From positions 21,981,536 to 22,045,535 of the forward strand of contig OW121744.1 of assembly GCA_933228675.1 (NCBI GenBank): a stretch of DNA of 64,000 nucleotides, written 5' to 3'. Source of the DNA: Stomorhina lunata. Taxonomy: Eukaryota; Arthropoda; Insecta; Diptera; Rhiniidae. Below, piece after piece: positions 11,986 to 24,297 of the stretch (within the stretch, counting starts at the first letter, position 1; every line of letters begins with the position of its first letter). The notes beneath the pieces are model-generated. The model ran no database searches. It had not been told where the DNA came from and worked only from the letters and a program-made list of their open reading frames with translations. Both the position numbers and the translations under genes were made by a program.

Positions 11986-13712
11986 CCTAAAGGTCACGGA
12001 AAACTAGCAATAATTTTCTCTCGAAAATTCATCTGCAAGTGCCCATGTCTGTCTGTCTGTCTAGCAATAATTTCTTGGAAAATTTTGGTATTAAATTTGG
12101 GCGAAATCGGTTTACATTTGACCACAGCTCCAGTATAACCTCGCCTTGGCTTGACACTTTCTTGCTAATAACAAAATGTCTGTTGAAGGCACTATAGGGC
12201 CTAAACAGAATGAGCTAGGTCACTGACGCAAAAATATTATTTATTTCTGTGAAAATGTTGGTTTTGAATTTGGGCGAAATCGGTTTACAAAAAATACCAA
12301 AAAGATAGAAGGTTTCTGTCCATCTATCCATCAAATGAAAGCGCGAAAGTGCTAGAGATTCAAAATTTTACAAAAATGTTTTCGATGAAGTTATGTAAAA
12401 AAAGTAAAAAAGTTATGTATTGAAAATGAGAGAAATTGGTTCACATTTAGTTAGAGCTCCCATATAACCCCGCCCTGGGAAACACATTAATGCTGATAAA
12501 TTAAATCCAATTGTAATAGATATGACAACTTAATTTAGAACAGAGAAATTTTATGCAACTATTGGTCAGTATTTCAAATTTTATAGGAATTGGTCCATAT
12601 TTGACTATATATTTATAATTCCCACGACATTTCAATTGGAACAAGGGGACAAACAATGAGCTGCATCCGATAATATTTTTAGACTCATTGAAAGGGACAT
12701 ACGTTTTAACGCCAACTCCGAACGGCAAATGCATTAGTTAGAGAAGTTTTACATAGCCTAATACTCAATAACCATTGGCTAGCTGAGTTATGAGATAAAC
12801 CGCTTTTTTGAAAATTTATTTTTTCAAGTGGATCTGGTCGAGGATCGAACTTGGGACCTCTTGTATGCTAGGCGGTTGACTAACCGGCTATATCACGGGG
12901 ATTCACCCATATTTGACTATAGCTTTCATATAAAAATCACTCCCAGAAACCACTAAAATGTCACAAAAGCCAGTTAAAAGCTATTAATTTATAAACTATG
13001 ACAGCTATGGCCACTATTTTTTTATATAAATAAGCTTTATATAAGCTTTATATTTTATAAAATTTTATGACAATCTGTCACCATTTAACTATAGTTCTTA
13101 CATATATAACATCCCCTTTATATATCTACAACCAAAAACATTTAGAGGTACATTCAATATATGTGACCCGGTCTTTTAAAAGGGAGAGGGTGGCTTAAGA
13201 CTCAAAAACAAAATTTCGAAAAATTGGCTAAAAATTTCTAAAAATTTCGAAATTTGAGTCATAAGCCACCTTTTCTTAGACCGGGTCCCATGCTAAGATT
13301 CCAACTACGAAATTATACAGCTATCAATCAATGTTAAGTCCAGACTTCATATACGGTAGATGCTTTAGGAACTCCTAACAAAATCTATAAATGGACCTGC
13401 CGTATTACTATCAACATATTTGGCCTAATTGTTAAGCACAACGAAAACTATTTATAGCTTATTAATGCAAAACTGTACCGGGTTCTGAGACCAAATTTTG
13501 TGCAAAGTATATACAAGGGAAAACACTTAGATACATTTAAATGTTGAACTATAAAGCTACTGCAACCGAATTTAGTCTAAATATTTTAAACACATTTTTT
13601 TCGAATTTGGTTCACATTTTGTATTAGCTGTAATCTCGTAGAAATATGAGATATGTTTCTAAATTTAATGGTGATGGTGGTATATAAGAATCGGCACAGC
13701 CGAATATAAAAA
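11986..13712. repeat. Old dispersed repeat with recurring cggtttacatttgac modules
   Basis: Contains several copies of a phrase of the type GAAATCGGTTTACATTTGAC followed by a GCTCC-CATATAA-like stretch (about 12103-12135, 12430-12470, 12590-12620, 13600-13640). It ends in GGTATATAAGAATCGGCACAGCC at about 13679-13701, resembling the terminal part of dispersed non-autonomous repeats common in fly genomes. Related modules lie at 53390-53580. No intact protein was found. A tRNA-derived SINE is nested at 12725-12906. Confidence 0.6.
12725..12906 (-). mobile_element. tRNA-derived SINE, copy 1
   Basis: Reading on the minus strand from 12906, a tRNA-like head has a degenerate A box region (CGTGATATAGCCGG), the conserved CCGCCTAGCATAC segment and a B-box-like AGTTCGATCCT. 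A body of about 100 bp follows: CTTGAAAAAATAAATTTTC, AACTCAGCTAGCCAATGG, TTATTGAGTATTAGGC. It aligns along its whole length with the plus-strand copy at 56655-56835, so the family is mobile. The tRNA-like half followed by an unrelated body is the expected SINE layout. Confidence 0.75.
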
Positions 13713-14844
13713 TAGAATTGTTAAAAAAAATTATTTTTTTCGAAATATTTCCTATGAGGGTTTTTTATATTGGTTTTAGTAACCTTCCTGCTGTTCATGG
13801 ACTATTGCCATAGATGCCTTTGTAAATGGTGTATTTTTTTTTTTTTATTTTAATTGCTTAGTGTCATTTTCATTTGATACATTTTGAAAACTATAATTGT
13901 CACTCAGTTTATTAATTTAATTGTCAATGAATGACCACACGACCCAAGCCGTTAAAAAGAGTTAATTTAATAAAAGAAACATATGAAACTATTGGTCATA
14001 GCATGTTTATAGGGGGATATGTAGACAGTAGAGAAATATATACGAAAACATTTTTTTACCGATCTTTCATTGCTCATATTATTATCGAACAATCGATCAA
14101 AAAGATCGGTATAATCTAATAATAAAACCTGCAAATTAGCCCAAATTCAATCTGAGTCGGGCTTGATTGACTATAACACTTTCTTACTTCTTGTAGTTTT
14201 CACTTTCCCAGTCTTCTAATTCAAATAAGCTTCACTTAATTTTTCAGTATTAGCTTCGCACTGGACTGAAAAAAGTTATTTAACTCTTAACGTCATTGTA
14301 GATCTTCTCCATTTTCCCCGATTTCTACCCACTGTACTTTTTCCTTTTCTTTTTTGTCATACTCCCCACAGAGTTTAGATTTTAAAAATTTGATAATAAT
14401 TTTTCAACGACACTTGATTATTGTTTTCTGTTATACGAATTTAACTCCTCCAACAACTGATGTCGTATTTTAAAAATTTATTTATTTATTTTTTTTTGTG
14501 TGCCTCTTACACGTCATCATAATTTCTGTGCAAATTGGTAGCAACCTCCACAATGGATCTGCAAAAAAAAAATCAGAAAACACATTCAATAATTCTTAAA
14601 CATAATAAAACAAGTAAAAAGGTATAGTCGTATGTGTAAAAGTATAATACCCTACGCCATTTGGTTTGATATGCATTAGAGTGTCCCTCCTTTGTATGGG
14701 GAAAATTAAACATTGTAACACAGAAAGACAAATACAAACTTTCAAATGTTTGAAAAAAATATCCACTTCGATTATAGTTTCAAAAAAGTGTTTAACAACA
14801 TGGCTAGGCTTTCCTACCTTATAATTTTTCTTAATTTTTAAGGG
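13713..14844. other. Non-coding spacer with a repeat end
   Basis: AT-rich and without a supported gene; the 62-codon frame at 13931 matches nothing recognisable. At 14608-14660 the phrase AACAAGTAAAAAGGTATAGT followed by TATAATACCCTACGCCA resembles the terminus of fly dispersed repeats that end GGTATA...TACTTGTT, as at 53700-53746 in the opposite orientation. Confidence 0.5.
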
Positions 14845-16463
14845 TTTTTCTATAAAAATTTTATTTGGAAAATTTTTATATAAAAATTTTATTTGGAAAA
14901 TTTTTCTATAAAAATTTTATTTCGAAAATTTTTTTATAAAAATTTTATTTCGAAAATTTTTCCATAAAAATTTTATTTCGAAAATTTTTCTATAATAATT
15001 TTTTTTCGAAAATTTTTCTATAAAAATTCTATATCAAAAATTTTTCTATAAAAATTTTATGTCAAAAATTTTTCTATAAAAATTTTATGTCAAAAATTTT
15101 TCTATAAAAATTTTCCATCGAAAATTTATCTATAAAAAAATTTTATATATATAAAATATATAAAATTTTATGTCGAAAATTTTTCTAAAAAATTTTATAT
15201 TGAAAATTTTTCTAAAAAAATTTTATTTCGAAAATTTTTATATAAAAATTTTATTTCGAAAATTTTTCTATAAAAATTTTATTTCAAAAATTTTTATAAA
15301 AAAATTTTATTTCGAAAATTTTTCTATAAAAATTTTATTTCGAAAATTTTTATATAAAAATTTTATTTCGAAAATTTTTATATAAAAATTTTATTTCGAA
15401 AATTTTTATATAAAAATTTTATTTCGAAAATTTTTATATAAAAATTTTATTTTGAAAATTTTTCCATAAAACTTTTATTTCGAAAATTTTTCTATAATAA
15501 TTTTATTTCGAAAATTTTTCTATAAAAATTCTATATCAAAATTTTTTCTATAAAAATTTTATGTCAAAAATTTATCTATAAAAAAATTTTATATATATAA
15601 AATATATAAAATTTTATGTCGAAAATTTTTCTAAAAAATTTTATATTGAAAATTTTTCTATAAAAATTTTATTTCGAAAATTTTTCTATGAAAATTTTAT
15701 TTCGAAAATTTTTCTAAAAAATTTTATTTCGAAAATTTTAATAAAAAATTTTTATTTCGAAACTTTTTCTAAAAAATTTTACTTCGAAAATTTTTCTATA
15801 AAAATTTTATTTCGAAAATTTTTCTATAATAATTTTTTTTCGAAAATTTTTCTATAAAAATTCTATATCAAAAATTTTTCTATAAAAATTTTATGTCAAA
15901 AATTTTTCTATAAAAATTTTATGTCAAAAATTTTTCTATAAAAATTTTCCATCGAAAATTTATCTATAAAAAAATTTTATATATATAAAATATATAAAAT
16001 TTTATGTCGAAAATTTTTCTAAAAAATTTTATATTGAAAATTTTTCTAAAAAAATTTTATTTCGAAAATTTTTCTATAAAAATTTTATTTCGAAAATTTT
16101 TCTATAAAAATTTTATTTCGAAAATTTTTCTATAAAAATTTTATTTCGAAAATTTTTCTATAAAAATTTTATTTCGAAAATTTTTCTATAAAAATTTTAT
16201 TTCGAAAATTTTTCTATAAAAATTTTATTTCGAAAATTTTTCTATAAAAATTTTATTTCGAAAATTTTTTTATAAAAATTCTATATCAAAAATTTTTCTA
16301 TAAAAATTTTATGTCAAAAATTTTTCTATAAAAATTTTCCATCGAAAATTTATCTATAAAAAAATTTCATATCGAAAATTTTTCTAAAAAAAAATTTGTC
16401 CATAAAAATTTTTTATCAAAAATTTTTCTATACAAATTTTATATCAAAAATTTGTCTATAACT
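14845..16463. repeat. 28-bp satellite with higher-order structure
   Basis: Monomer AAAATTTTTCTATA + AAAATTTTATTTCG (28 bp, two 14-bp halves). Superimposed on it, a distinctive block recurs three times: CCATCGAAAATTTATC, then a TATATATATAAAATATAT island, then TTTTATGTCG, then a 27-bp AAAAAATTTTATATTG unit. The islands start near 15141, 15587 and 15975, giving higher-order periods of about 446 and 388 bp. The run 16061-16260 is very homogeneous. Confidence 0.93.
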
Positions 16464-17575
16464 TCTCTTGTTCTCACCCATTCAACCAGAAATGTCGGAA
16501 AATAAAATATTTAATGGAAATTCAAAATCAATATCAATTTTGTGCTTCAATCCATTCGCAAAATCAACTGTCAGCTGTTTAATGGGTGGTCAAATGAAGC
16601 AGTGATAAAAGGCATATTATATAACCACAAATAAAGTTTTATAGGGTATCTTATGGTCGAGTTTGTCAAAACATTCTTACTTATTTGCTTTTTCTGTTTT
16701 TTTTTTTATCTTTTTGAATTTAATGTGGTCGTATCATAAATTTGTAATGTCTTCATATTAAAAATTTGTCATTTAATGTTTTTTATTGCCTCAACAATGA
16801 ACACCTACAAATTCAGATTCTCATTCCAACCGCAGATCGTATGTGTATCTGGTGAATTGAATTTGGCAGGACACATCTTTTATCTCAAATCTTTTCGTTT
16901 TGTTTTTTTTTTAATTTTCACATAAACTAACAATTGTTTAAAAAATATAGCAGCTTTAAAAAAATTCTTCATTAAAAAGTTAGTCGTTGTTGACAATTTT
17001 GAACCGTATATAATTATTACCAAAGTCTTAAAAACTGAGTTCATATTTTATATAAATGTAGTCAAATTATCAAATACTGCAATCGAAGGTAATGGAATTC
17101 ATAAGATTTTTTTAAATTTGTGTAGTATACTTTTAGGATATTGATAATAAACTTTATAGATTTTATTAGGTTTATCATTTTTGTTTGTTTAGAGATTTAT
17201 TGACAGATCATGGATTTACTAATCATGAATTTTAGTAATCAACATATCCCCTAAAATTTAACATTTTACTTATTAAAATATACACAATATCACAAACCTC
17301 CTAAAAGTATACAACATTATTTTAATTCATTAATCATTAATTTCGATACGAAATGACCAGAACAGAGTATTCCCTTATGTTTTGCTATTTTTTTAAACCT
17401 CAGTGTTTCAATTTATGGTTAACCTTTTTTATGTTAAAGAAAATATATGTTTAAAATGTTTAAATTATAAAAAAAAAACATCTAAAGGAGATTTACTCGC
17501 ATATTGAATTTATATGGCCATGGTCAATAACACTAGTCTACCAAAAATATCGGTTTCTAAAATTTGTATTTTTTT
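16464..17575. other. Unique AT-rich spacer
   Basis: Non-repetitive intergenic DNA between two satellite blocks. No coding region, RNA gene or mobile element could be supported on either strand. Confidence 0.6.
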
Positions 17576-19990
17576 ATTAATCGAAAATTTTTCTCTAAAT
17601 CTAAATCTAATATCGAAAATATTTCTATAAAAATTTTATATCGAAAATTTTTCTCTAAAAATTTTGTATCAATAATTTTTCCATAAAAATTTTATATTGA
17701 AAAATTTTCTGTAAAAATTTTATATCGAAAATTTTTCTAATAATATTTTATATCGAAAATTTTTCTAATAAAATTTTATATCGAAAATTTTTCTATAAAA
17801 ATTTTATATAAAAAATATTTCTACAAAACTTTTTTATAGAAAATTTTCCTCGAAAAATTTTATATCTAAAATTTGTTTATCAAAGTTTTACATCGAAAAT
17901 TTTTTTATAAAAATTTGTTTATAAAAATTTTACATCAAAATTTTTTTTATATAGAAAATTTTTTTCTAAAAAATGTTTTCCGAAAATTTTTGTATAAAAA
18001 TTTTATATCGAAAAATTTTCCATAAAAATTTTATATCGAATATTTTTCTATAAAAATTTTATATAGAAAATTTTTTCTATTAACCCCTTGCGACACGATT
18101 TAATTTCGAAGAAACATTTTAATTTACTACTACTGCTTTTGAAACATTTAAATATGCGGCGGGCATAGCCCGTCAATTTCGAATTTGGCACAGAAAATAT
18201 TTGCGGGCGACACTCATCATTTCTCCTTAAGGGGTTAAAATTTGTCATCGAAAATTTTAGTATCAAAATTTTATACCGAAAATTTTTCTTTAAAAATTAT
18301 ATATCGAAAATTTTTCTATAAACATTTTATATCGAAATTTTTTCTATAAAAATTTTATATCGAAAAATTTTTCTATAAAAATTTTATGTCGAAAATTTTT
18401 CTAAAAAAATTGTATATCGAAAAATTTTATATCAAAAATTTTTCTATAAAAAAATTTTATATCGAAAATTTTTCTATAAAAATTTATATCAAAAATTTTT
18501 CTATAAAAACTTTATATCGAACATTTTTTATAACAATTTTATATCAAAAATTTAACAAAAAAAAATTGTATATAGAAAATTAAAAAAAAAAAATTATATC
18601 GAAAATTTTTCTATAAAAATTTTATATCGAAAATGTTTCCATTAAAATTTTAAAACGAAAATTTTTCTATTAAAAATATGGAAAATTTTTCTACAAAAAT
18701 TTTATATCGAAAATTTTTTATAAAAATTTTATGTTGAAAATTTTTCTATAAAAATTTTATATCGAAAATTTTTCTATAAAAATTTTATATCGAAAATTTT
18801 TCAATAAAAATCTTATATCGAACATTTTTCTTTAAAAATTTTATATCGAAAATGTTACTATAAAAATTTGTTTATAAAAATCTTATATCGAAAATTTTTC
18901 TATAAAAATTTAATATCGAAAATTTTTCTATAAAAATTTGATATCGACAATTCTTCTATAAAAATTTTATATCAAAAATTTTTCTAGAAAAATTTTATAT
19001 CAAAAATTTTTCTACAAAAATTTTATATCAAAAATTTTTTTTAATAAAAATTTTATATCAAAAATTTTTTTTAATAAAAAATTTATATCAAAAATTTTTC
19101 TATTAAAAGTTTTCATCGAAAATTTTTCTATAAAAATTTGTATTGAAAATTTTTCTTTAAAAATTTTGTATTGAAAATTTTTCTAATTATAAAAATTTTA
19201 TATTAAACATTTTTCTATCAAATTTTATATTGAAAAATTTGCTATAAAAATTTTATATTGAAAATTGTTCTGTAAAAATTTTGTATTGAAAATTTTTCGG
19301 TAAAAATGTATCTATTAAAATTTTATATCCAACATTTTCTATAAAAATTTCATATCGAAAATTTTCTATAAATATTTTATCTCCAAAATTTTTTATAAAA
19401 ATTTTATTTTGAAAATTTTCTATAAAAATGTTATCTCGAAAATTTTCTATATAAATTTTACATCGAAAATTTTCTATAAAATTTTTACATCGAAAAATTT
19501 CCATAAAAATTTTACATCAAAAATTTTTCTAAAAAAAAAATTTATATCAAAAATTTTTCTACACAAATTATAAATTTTTCTCTTAAAATTTTATTTTGAG
19601 AAATTTTCTATACAAATTTTATTTCGTAAATATTCTCTAAAAATTTTATATCAAATTATTCTCTAAAAATTTTATATCGAAAATTTTTCTGAAAAAATTT
19701 TATATCAAAAATTTTTCTGAAAAAAATTTATATCGAAAATTTTTCTCTAAAAATTTTGTATCGAAAAATTTTCTCTAAAAATTTTGTATCGAAAATTTTT
19801 TTGAAAAAATTTTATATTGAAAATTTATCTCTAAAAATTTAATATCAAACATTTTTCTTAAAAAATGTTATATCAAAAATTTTTTTATAGAAATTTTATA
19901 TCGAAAATTTTTCTATAAAAAATGTATATCGAATAATTTGCTATAAAAATATAATACTTAACAATTTTCTACAAAAATGTAAAATTTGTC
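17576..19990. repeat. Diverged 28-bp A/T-tract satellite
   Basis: Array of AAAATTTTTCTATAAAAA plus TTTTATATCG monomers, more diverged than the 14845-16463 block. It is interrupted by a short inverted-repeat element at 18080-18238 and resumes after it. Frames at 18386-18583 and 19504-19253 are repeat translations. Confidence 0.93.
18080..18238. mobile_element. piggyBac-type MITE flanked by TTAA
   Basis: A short GC-richer island inside satellite. It is bounded by TTAA at 18080-18083 and 18235-18238 and has inverted ends TTAACCCCTTG and AAGGGGTTAA. TTAA target duplication with C-rich inverted termini is the signature of piggyBac-class cut-and-paste elements. The internal ~150 bp has no transposase, so it is non-autonomous. 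The 72-codon minus-strand frame overlapping it is not a gene. Confidence 0.75.
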
Positions 19991-20354
19991 AGATAGTGTA
20001 ACAGTTTATTATTCCTTTTTTTAACTTAAACTACCCACAAAGAAAATTTGTAAACCTTTTAAAAGCAATTAAATAAAATTCCTAAAATTGCCAACAAAAC
20101 TGAAATGCAGAAAAATAATTTATATTCGAAATGTCAACAACACTTGAAGACCATAATTAAATTATTTCGTTTAATTTAAAATTTGTCATTTTAATTGAAT
20201 ATTTTTATTGATATCCTTTATATCCTTCTTAATTTACTTTCAGACAAATTCAACCTTTAAACCTTAAAACTTACAAGTTACAGTCATAATCATCAACATC
20301 TTTGAAAATATTATAAATCTCCAGTTTGAAAAAAAGATTTAAAATCCATTCAAA

Positions 20355-23300
20355 ATGGTTTTAGTATTGAATGGTGTTTTACAAGATGATTGTCCCATGG
20401 ACACAACCAGTCTCTTCATGCAACATCCTGTCTACAGAGATTATGCCCAACAATTGCTATCGATACCCACAAAATCTGTTGGTCCAGTGGGTCTTCTGTA
20501 CGTAGGTCAACGTGAAATGGCAGCAGCAGCTCCGCACGATAAGAATATAAATATAATTGGAACAGATGATGCTACCACCTGTATTATTGTCGTGGTCAGA
20601 CATTCAGGTTAGTAAACACATACTTACATATATACATATCCTTTAACACACACACACACACTCCTCTAAAAACACAAAAGAAAATGTTATCCTTTTATTC
20701 ATAATAATCATCTTAGGAAAGAAAGTTGTAATTTTCTTCTATTTACTTTCCTTATGAATTTCACTAAATTGGCTTCATTTTACAATTTTATGTCTTAAGA
20801 AATTCTTTACTTTGTTCTCGACAAAAATAGTAAATTTTGATTTCCATACACTTTTTTCTTTCTTTGTATCATGTTCATGACAAAAGGTTCGGGTGCTGTG
20901 GCTTTAGCACATTTTGATGGTACTGGCATTGATGAGGCTGTCTGCACAATGGTAGCTCGTGTTCAAGAGTTGGCTTTAGGTTATCCAGAGGGCCGTATTG
21001 AGTTGCAATTAATTGGTGGCTATCGTGATCCCCAAAGCTATGGGGAAGAAGTTTTCTACAATATAATGCGTAAGTATAAAAAAGATAAATGGAAACATCT
21101 ATTGGATATTTTTTATAAAAAAAATTACATCCGAAAATTTTCTATAAAAAATTTTACATCCGTATTTTCAATTAAAATTTTTACAACCGAAAATTTTCTA
21201 TACAAATTTTATATCCGAAAATTTTTATAAAAATTTTACGTTCGAAAATTTTCTTTAAAAAATTTTACATCCGAAAATTTTTGTAAATATTTACATTACA
21301 TTAAAATATTTACATTTTAAAGTTTTACATCCGAAAATTTTCTATAGAAATTTTTACATCCGAAATTTTTCTATCAAATATTTTATATCCAAAAATTTTT
21401 AATAAAAATTTTTCATACGAAAATTTTCTATAAAAAATTTTTGTCCGAAAATTTTCTAAAATAATTTTACATCCGAAAATTGTCTATAAAAATTTGTACA
21501 TCCGAAAATTTTCTATAAAAAAATGTTTTTTTTTATAGAAAAATTTTCATAGAAATTTTTTTCTGTAGAAAATTTTTCATTAGAAAATTTTTATATCGAA
21601 AATTTTTCTATAAAAATTTTGTATGGAATTTTTTTTTTTTTCAAAAAGTTTTGTATCGAAAATTTTTCTATAAAAATTTTATATCGATAATTTTTCTTTT
21701 TTTTATCGAAAATTTTTCTATAAAAATTTGATATCGAAAATTTTACTATAAAAATTTGATATTGAAAATTTTTCTATAAAAATTTGATATCGGAAATTTT
21801 TCTATAAAAATTTTATATCGAAAATTTTTCTATAAAAATTTTATATCGAAAATTTTTCTATAAAAATTTTATATCGAAAATTTTTTCTATAAAAATTTTT
21901 ATCGAAATTTTTAAAAATTTTATATCGAAAATTTTTAATAAAAATTTTATAACGAAAATTTTCTATAAATATTTTATATCGAAAATTTTTCTCCAAAAAT
22001 TTTATATCGAAAATTTGTCTCCAAAAATTTTTATCGAAAATTTTTCTATAAAAATTATATATCTTTAATTTTTCTATAAAAATTTTATATCGAATATTTT
22101 TTTTATAGATTTATAGAAATTTTATATCGAAAAATTTTGTATAAAAATTTTATATCGAAAATTTTTCTATAAAAATATTATATCGAAAATTTTTCTATAA
22201 AAATTTTATATCAAAAATTTTTCTATTAAAATTTTGTATCGAAAATTTTTCTCCAAAAATTTTATATCGAAAATTTGTCTCTAAAAGTTTATATCGAAAA
22301 TTTTTCTATAAAAATTACATATCTTTAATTTTTCTATAAAAATTTTATATCGAATATTTTTCTATAGAAATTTTATATCGAAAAATTTTGTATAAAATTT
22401 TTATATCGAAAATTTTGTATAAAAATTTTATACCGAAAATTTTTCTATAAAAATTTTATATCGAAAATTTTTCTATAAAAATTTTGTATCGAAAATTTTT
22501 CTATAAAAATTGTATATCGAAAATATTTCTATAAATATTTTGTATTGAAAATTTTTTTACAAAAAATTTTAAAAATTTTTGTATCAAAAATTTTTTTCTA
22601 AAAATTTTGTATCGAAAATTTGTCTCTAAAAAATATGTATCGAAAATTTTTCTATAAAATTTTTTTTATCAAAAAATTTTCTTTAAAAATTTTATATCGA
22701 ATTTTTTTCTATAAAAATTTTATTGTATATCAAAAATTTTTTGTATAGAAAAATTTTCATTATAAAATTTTTTGTATAGAAAAGTTTTCATTACAAAATT
22801 ATTTCTATAGAAAAATGTTCATTGTTCAATTTTTTCTATGCGAAAATTTTCATTATAAAATTTTTTTGAAAACCAATTTTTATTGGAAACTTAAACTTAA
22901 TTTCTATGCAAATCTCTATAACACTCTCCTTTTTTTTCCTAGAATCATTCCACAAACATCATCTCGAAATTGATTTAACCCAAGCCTGCGTTGGTGAATT
23001 GAACACAATATTGCGTGGGGATATCAATTGCCCCATTATCTATGGCGTTGGTGTCAATATTAAAACTGGAGAAATATTTCCAGCCACTTTTCCAGAGCGG
23101 GGTCCAGATCGAGAATTACGTGATGCTCGAAATTTCATGGGTTCACAAACGGTAAGAAATTATTAGTACCTATATTTTGTTTTTGAACTTCAATTAAATT
23201 TTTCTTGCATTTTTTCTTTAAAGGTTTTAGATATATACGATGCCTCCTTGGGTTTATTGCGTATAGGTCCTTTCAATTATGATCCATTGCGTGGTGCTGA

Positions 23301-23583
23301 TTTATGGTTGGCTCAAACAGATGAATTTTTATTGCAGCACTTATCCACCAGTCCGGATGTGGAACCACCACATTTCGCTTTGAGTGTAAGTTTTTGTTTA
23401 AAATTTATTTAAAACAAAATTCAATGTATAATTAATTTTTGTTGTTTCTTGTTGCAGGTAAGAGCCACTATTAAATTTATACAAGAAAATCAATTTCCTG
23501 CTATTACGATATTTCGAGATAATCGACCTCGCTATTATAGACGCGATGAATCTACAGGTTGCTGGTCACTGGTTAGATATTAA
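20355..23583 (+). CDS. NTAN1: N-terminal asparagine amidohydrolase (NTAN1), five exons
   Basis: NTAN1 deamidates protein N-terminal asparagine to aspartate, the first step that feeds such proteins into the Arg/N-degron (N-end rule) degradation pathway. Exons by GT-AG and phase: 20355-20607, 20887-21069, 22943-23151, 23224-23385, 23458-23583, summing to 310 codons plus stop, the same length as the mammalian enzyme. Recognisable blocks: GPVGLLYVGQRE (residues ~43-54); the catalytic DDATTC motif, with the nucleophile cysteine at residue 76; VVVRHSG; ALAHFDGTG; IYGVGVNIKTGEIFPATF; and C-terminal LSTSPDVEPPHF. The start is the only ATG in frame before the conserved N terminus. Intron 2 (21070-22942, 1.9 kb) consists mostly of A/T satellite and still has consensus splice ends. 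All active-site-region sequence is intact, so the gene looks functional. Identification is by family recognition, and phase continuity across all four junctions supports the model. Confidence 0.95.
21110..22880. repeat. 28-bp satellite inside NTAN1 intron 2
   Basis: The array starts about 40 bp after the exon 2 donor and ends about 60 bp before the exon 3 acceptor. Early monomers carry ATCCGAAAATTTTC; from about 21590 they become ATCGAAAATTTTTCTATAAA. An internal tandem duplication is visible: the rare phrase ATATCTTTAATTTTTCTATA occurs at about 22060 and again at about 22318. The last 150 bp switch to CATTATAAAATTTTTT-type monomers. Confidence 0.93.
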
Positions 23584-23712
23584 TTTAATTCTTTTAATTA
23601 TATTTTTGTTTTTACTAGTAATTTCTTTGTCTTACAACTATTTGAGTTTAAAATTAATTATTCCTACATATTATTATTATAGATTTAGCAATTTTTTGTT
23701 TTAATTTCTGCT

Positions 23713-23718
23713 AATAAA
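23713..23718 (+). terminator. Candidate NTAN1 polyadenylation signal
   Basis: Canonical AATAAA about 130 nt after the TAA stop. Further AATAAA-like hexamers occur downstream at about 23900-23925, so the site actually used is uncertain. Confidence 0.4.
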
Positions 23719-24297
23719 AATAATTTAAACAAATTTTAAATTTTCTAGTTTAATTAACTAATTTATGGCTTTTTCAAAAACTTGCAATAATAAATTGTGT
23801 TTCATTGAATATTTAATTAAAATTTTCTGTTGGCTATTGTTTTTTTAACTTAATTTTTTGCTGCTGTTGTTGTGTTTTGTAAATATATTTTTGTTTGTCT
23901 TTAAAATAAATTAAATAAAATTTGTATTTCTATCCTAACTTTATCTACACATCAAAATGTGTAATCAAATAATTTTCTCTTTTGTCTTTTTTTAAGATTT
24001 TAGATTGAAATTCATTTAACAATCATTACAATATTCTGATACAAAAGAGAACTGCTTTTGGAATGCGCCTTAAAATGTGGATTAGAAAATCAATAAAAAA
24101 AAAACTTATTCTTAATCAAATTGTTTAATTTAAATCTAATTAAAATTATTTAGTTAAAATGTATAAGAATTTATAAGGAACAACATTGTATGTACACTTT
24201 AAAAATAAAAAATATAACAAACCTTTATAGATAAAAGTGATTTATGTATATCATTTATAATAAAATAAACTTCATTTAGCAAAACATGTTGTGTTTT

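Noticed and set aside
11644..12138. Long frames (Thr/Asp/Arg/Gln or Cys/Leu/Ser repeats)
   Set aside because: Translations of the TCTG microsatellite; a 4-bp repeat stays open in several frames.
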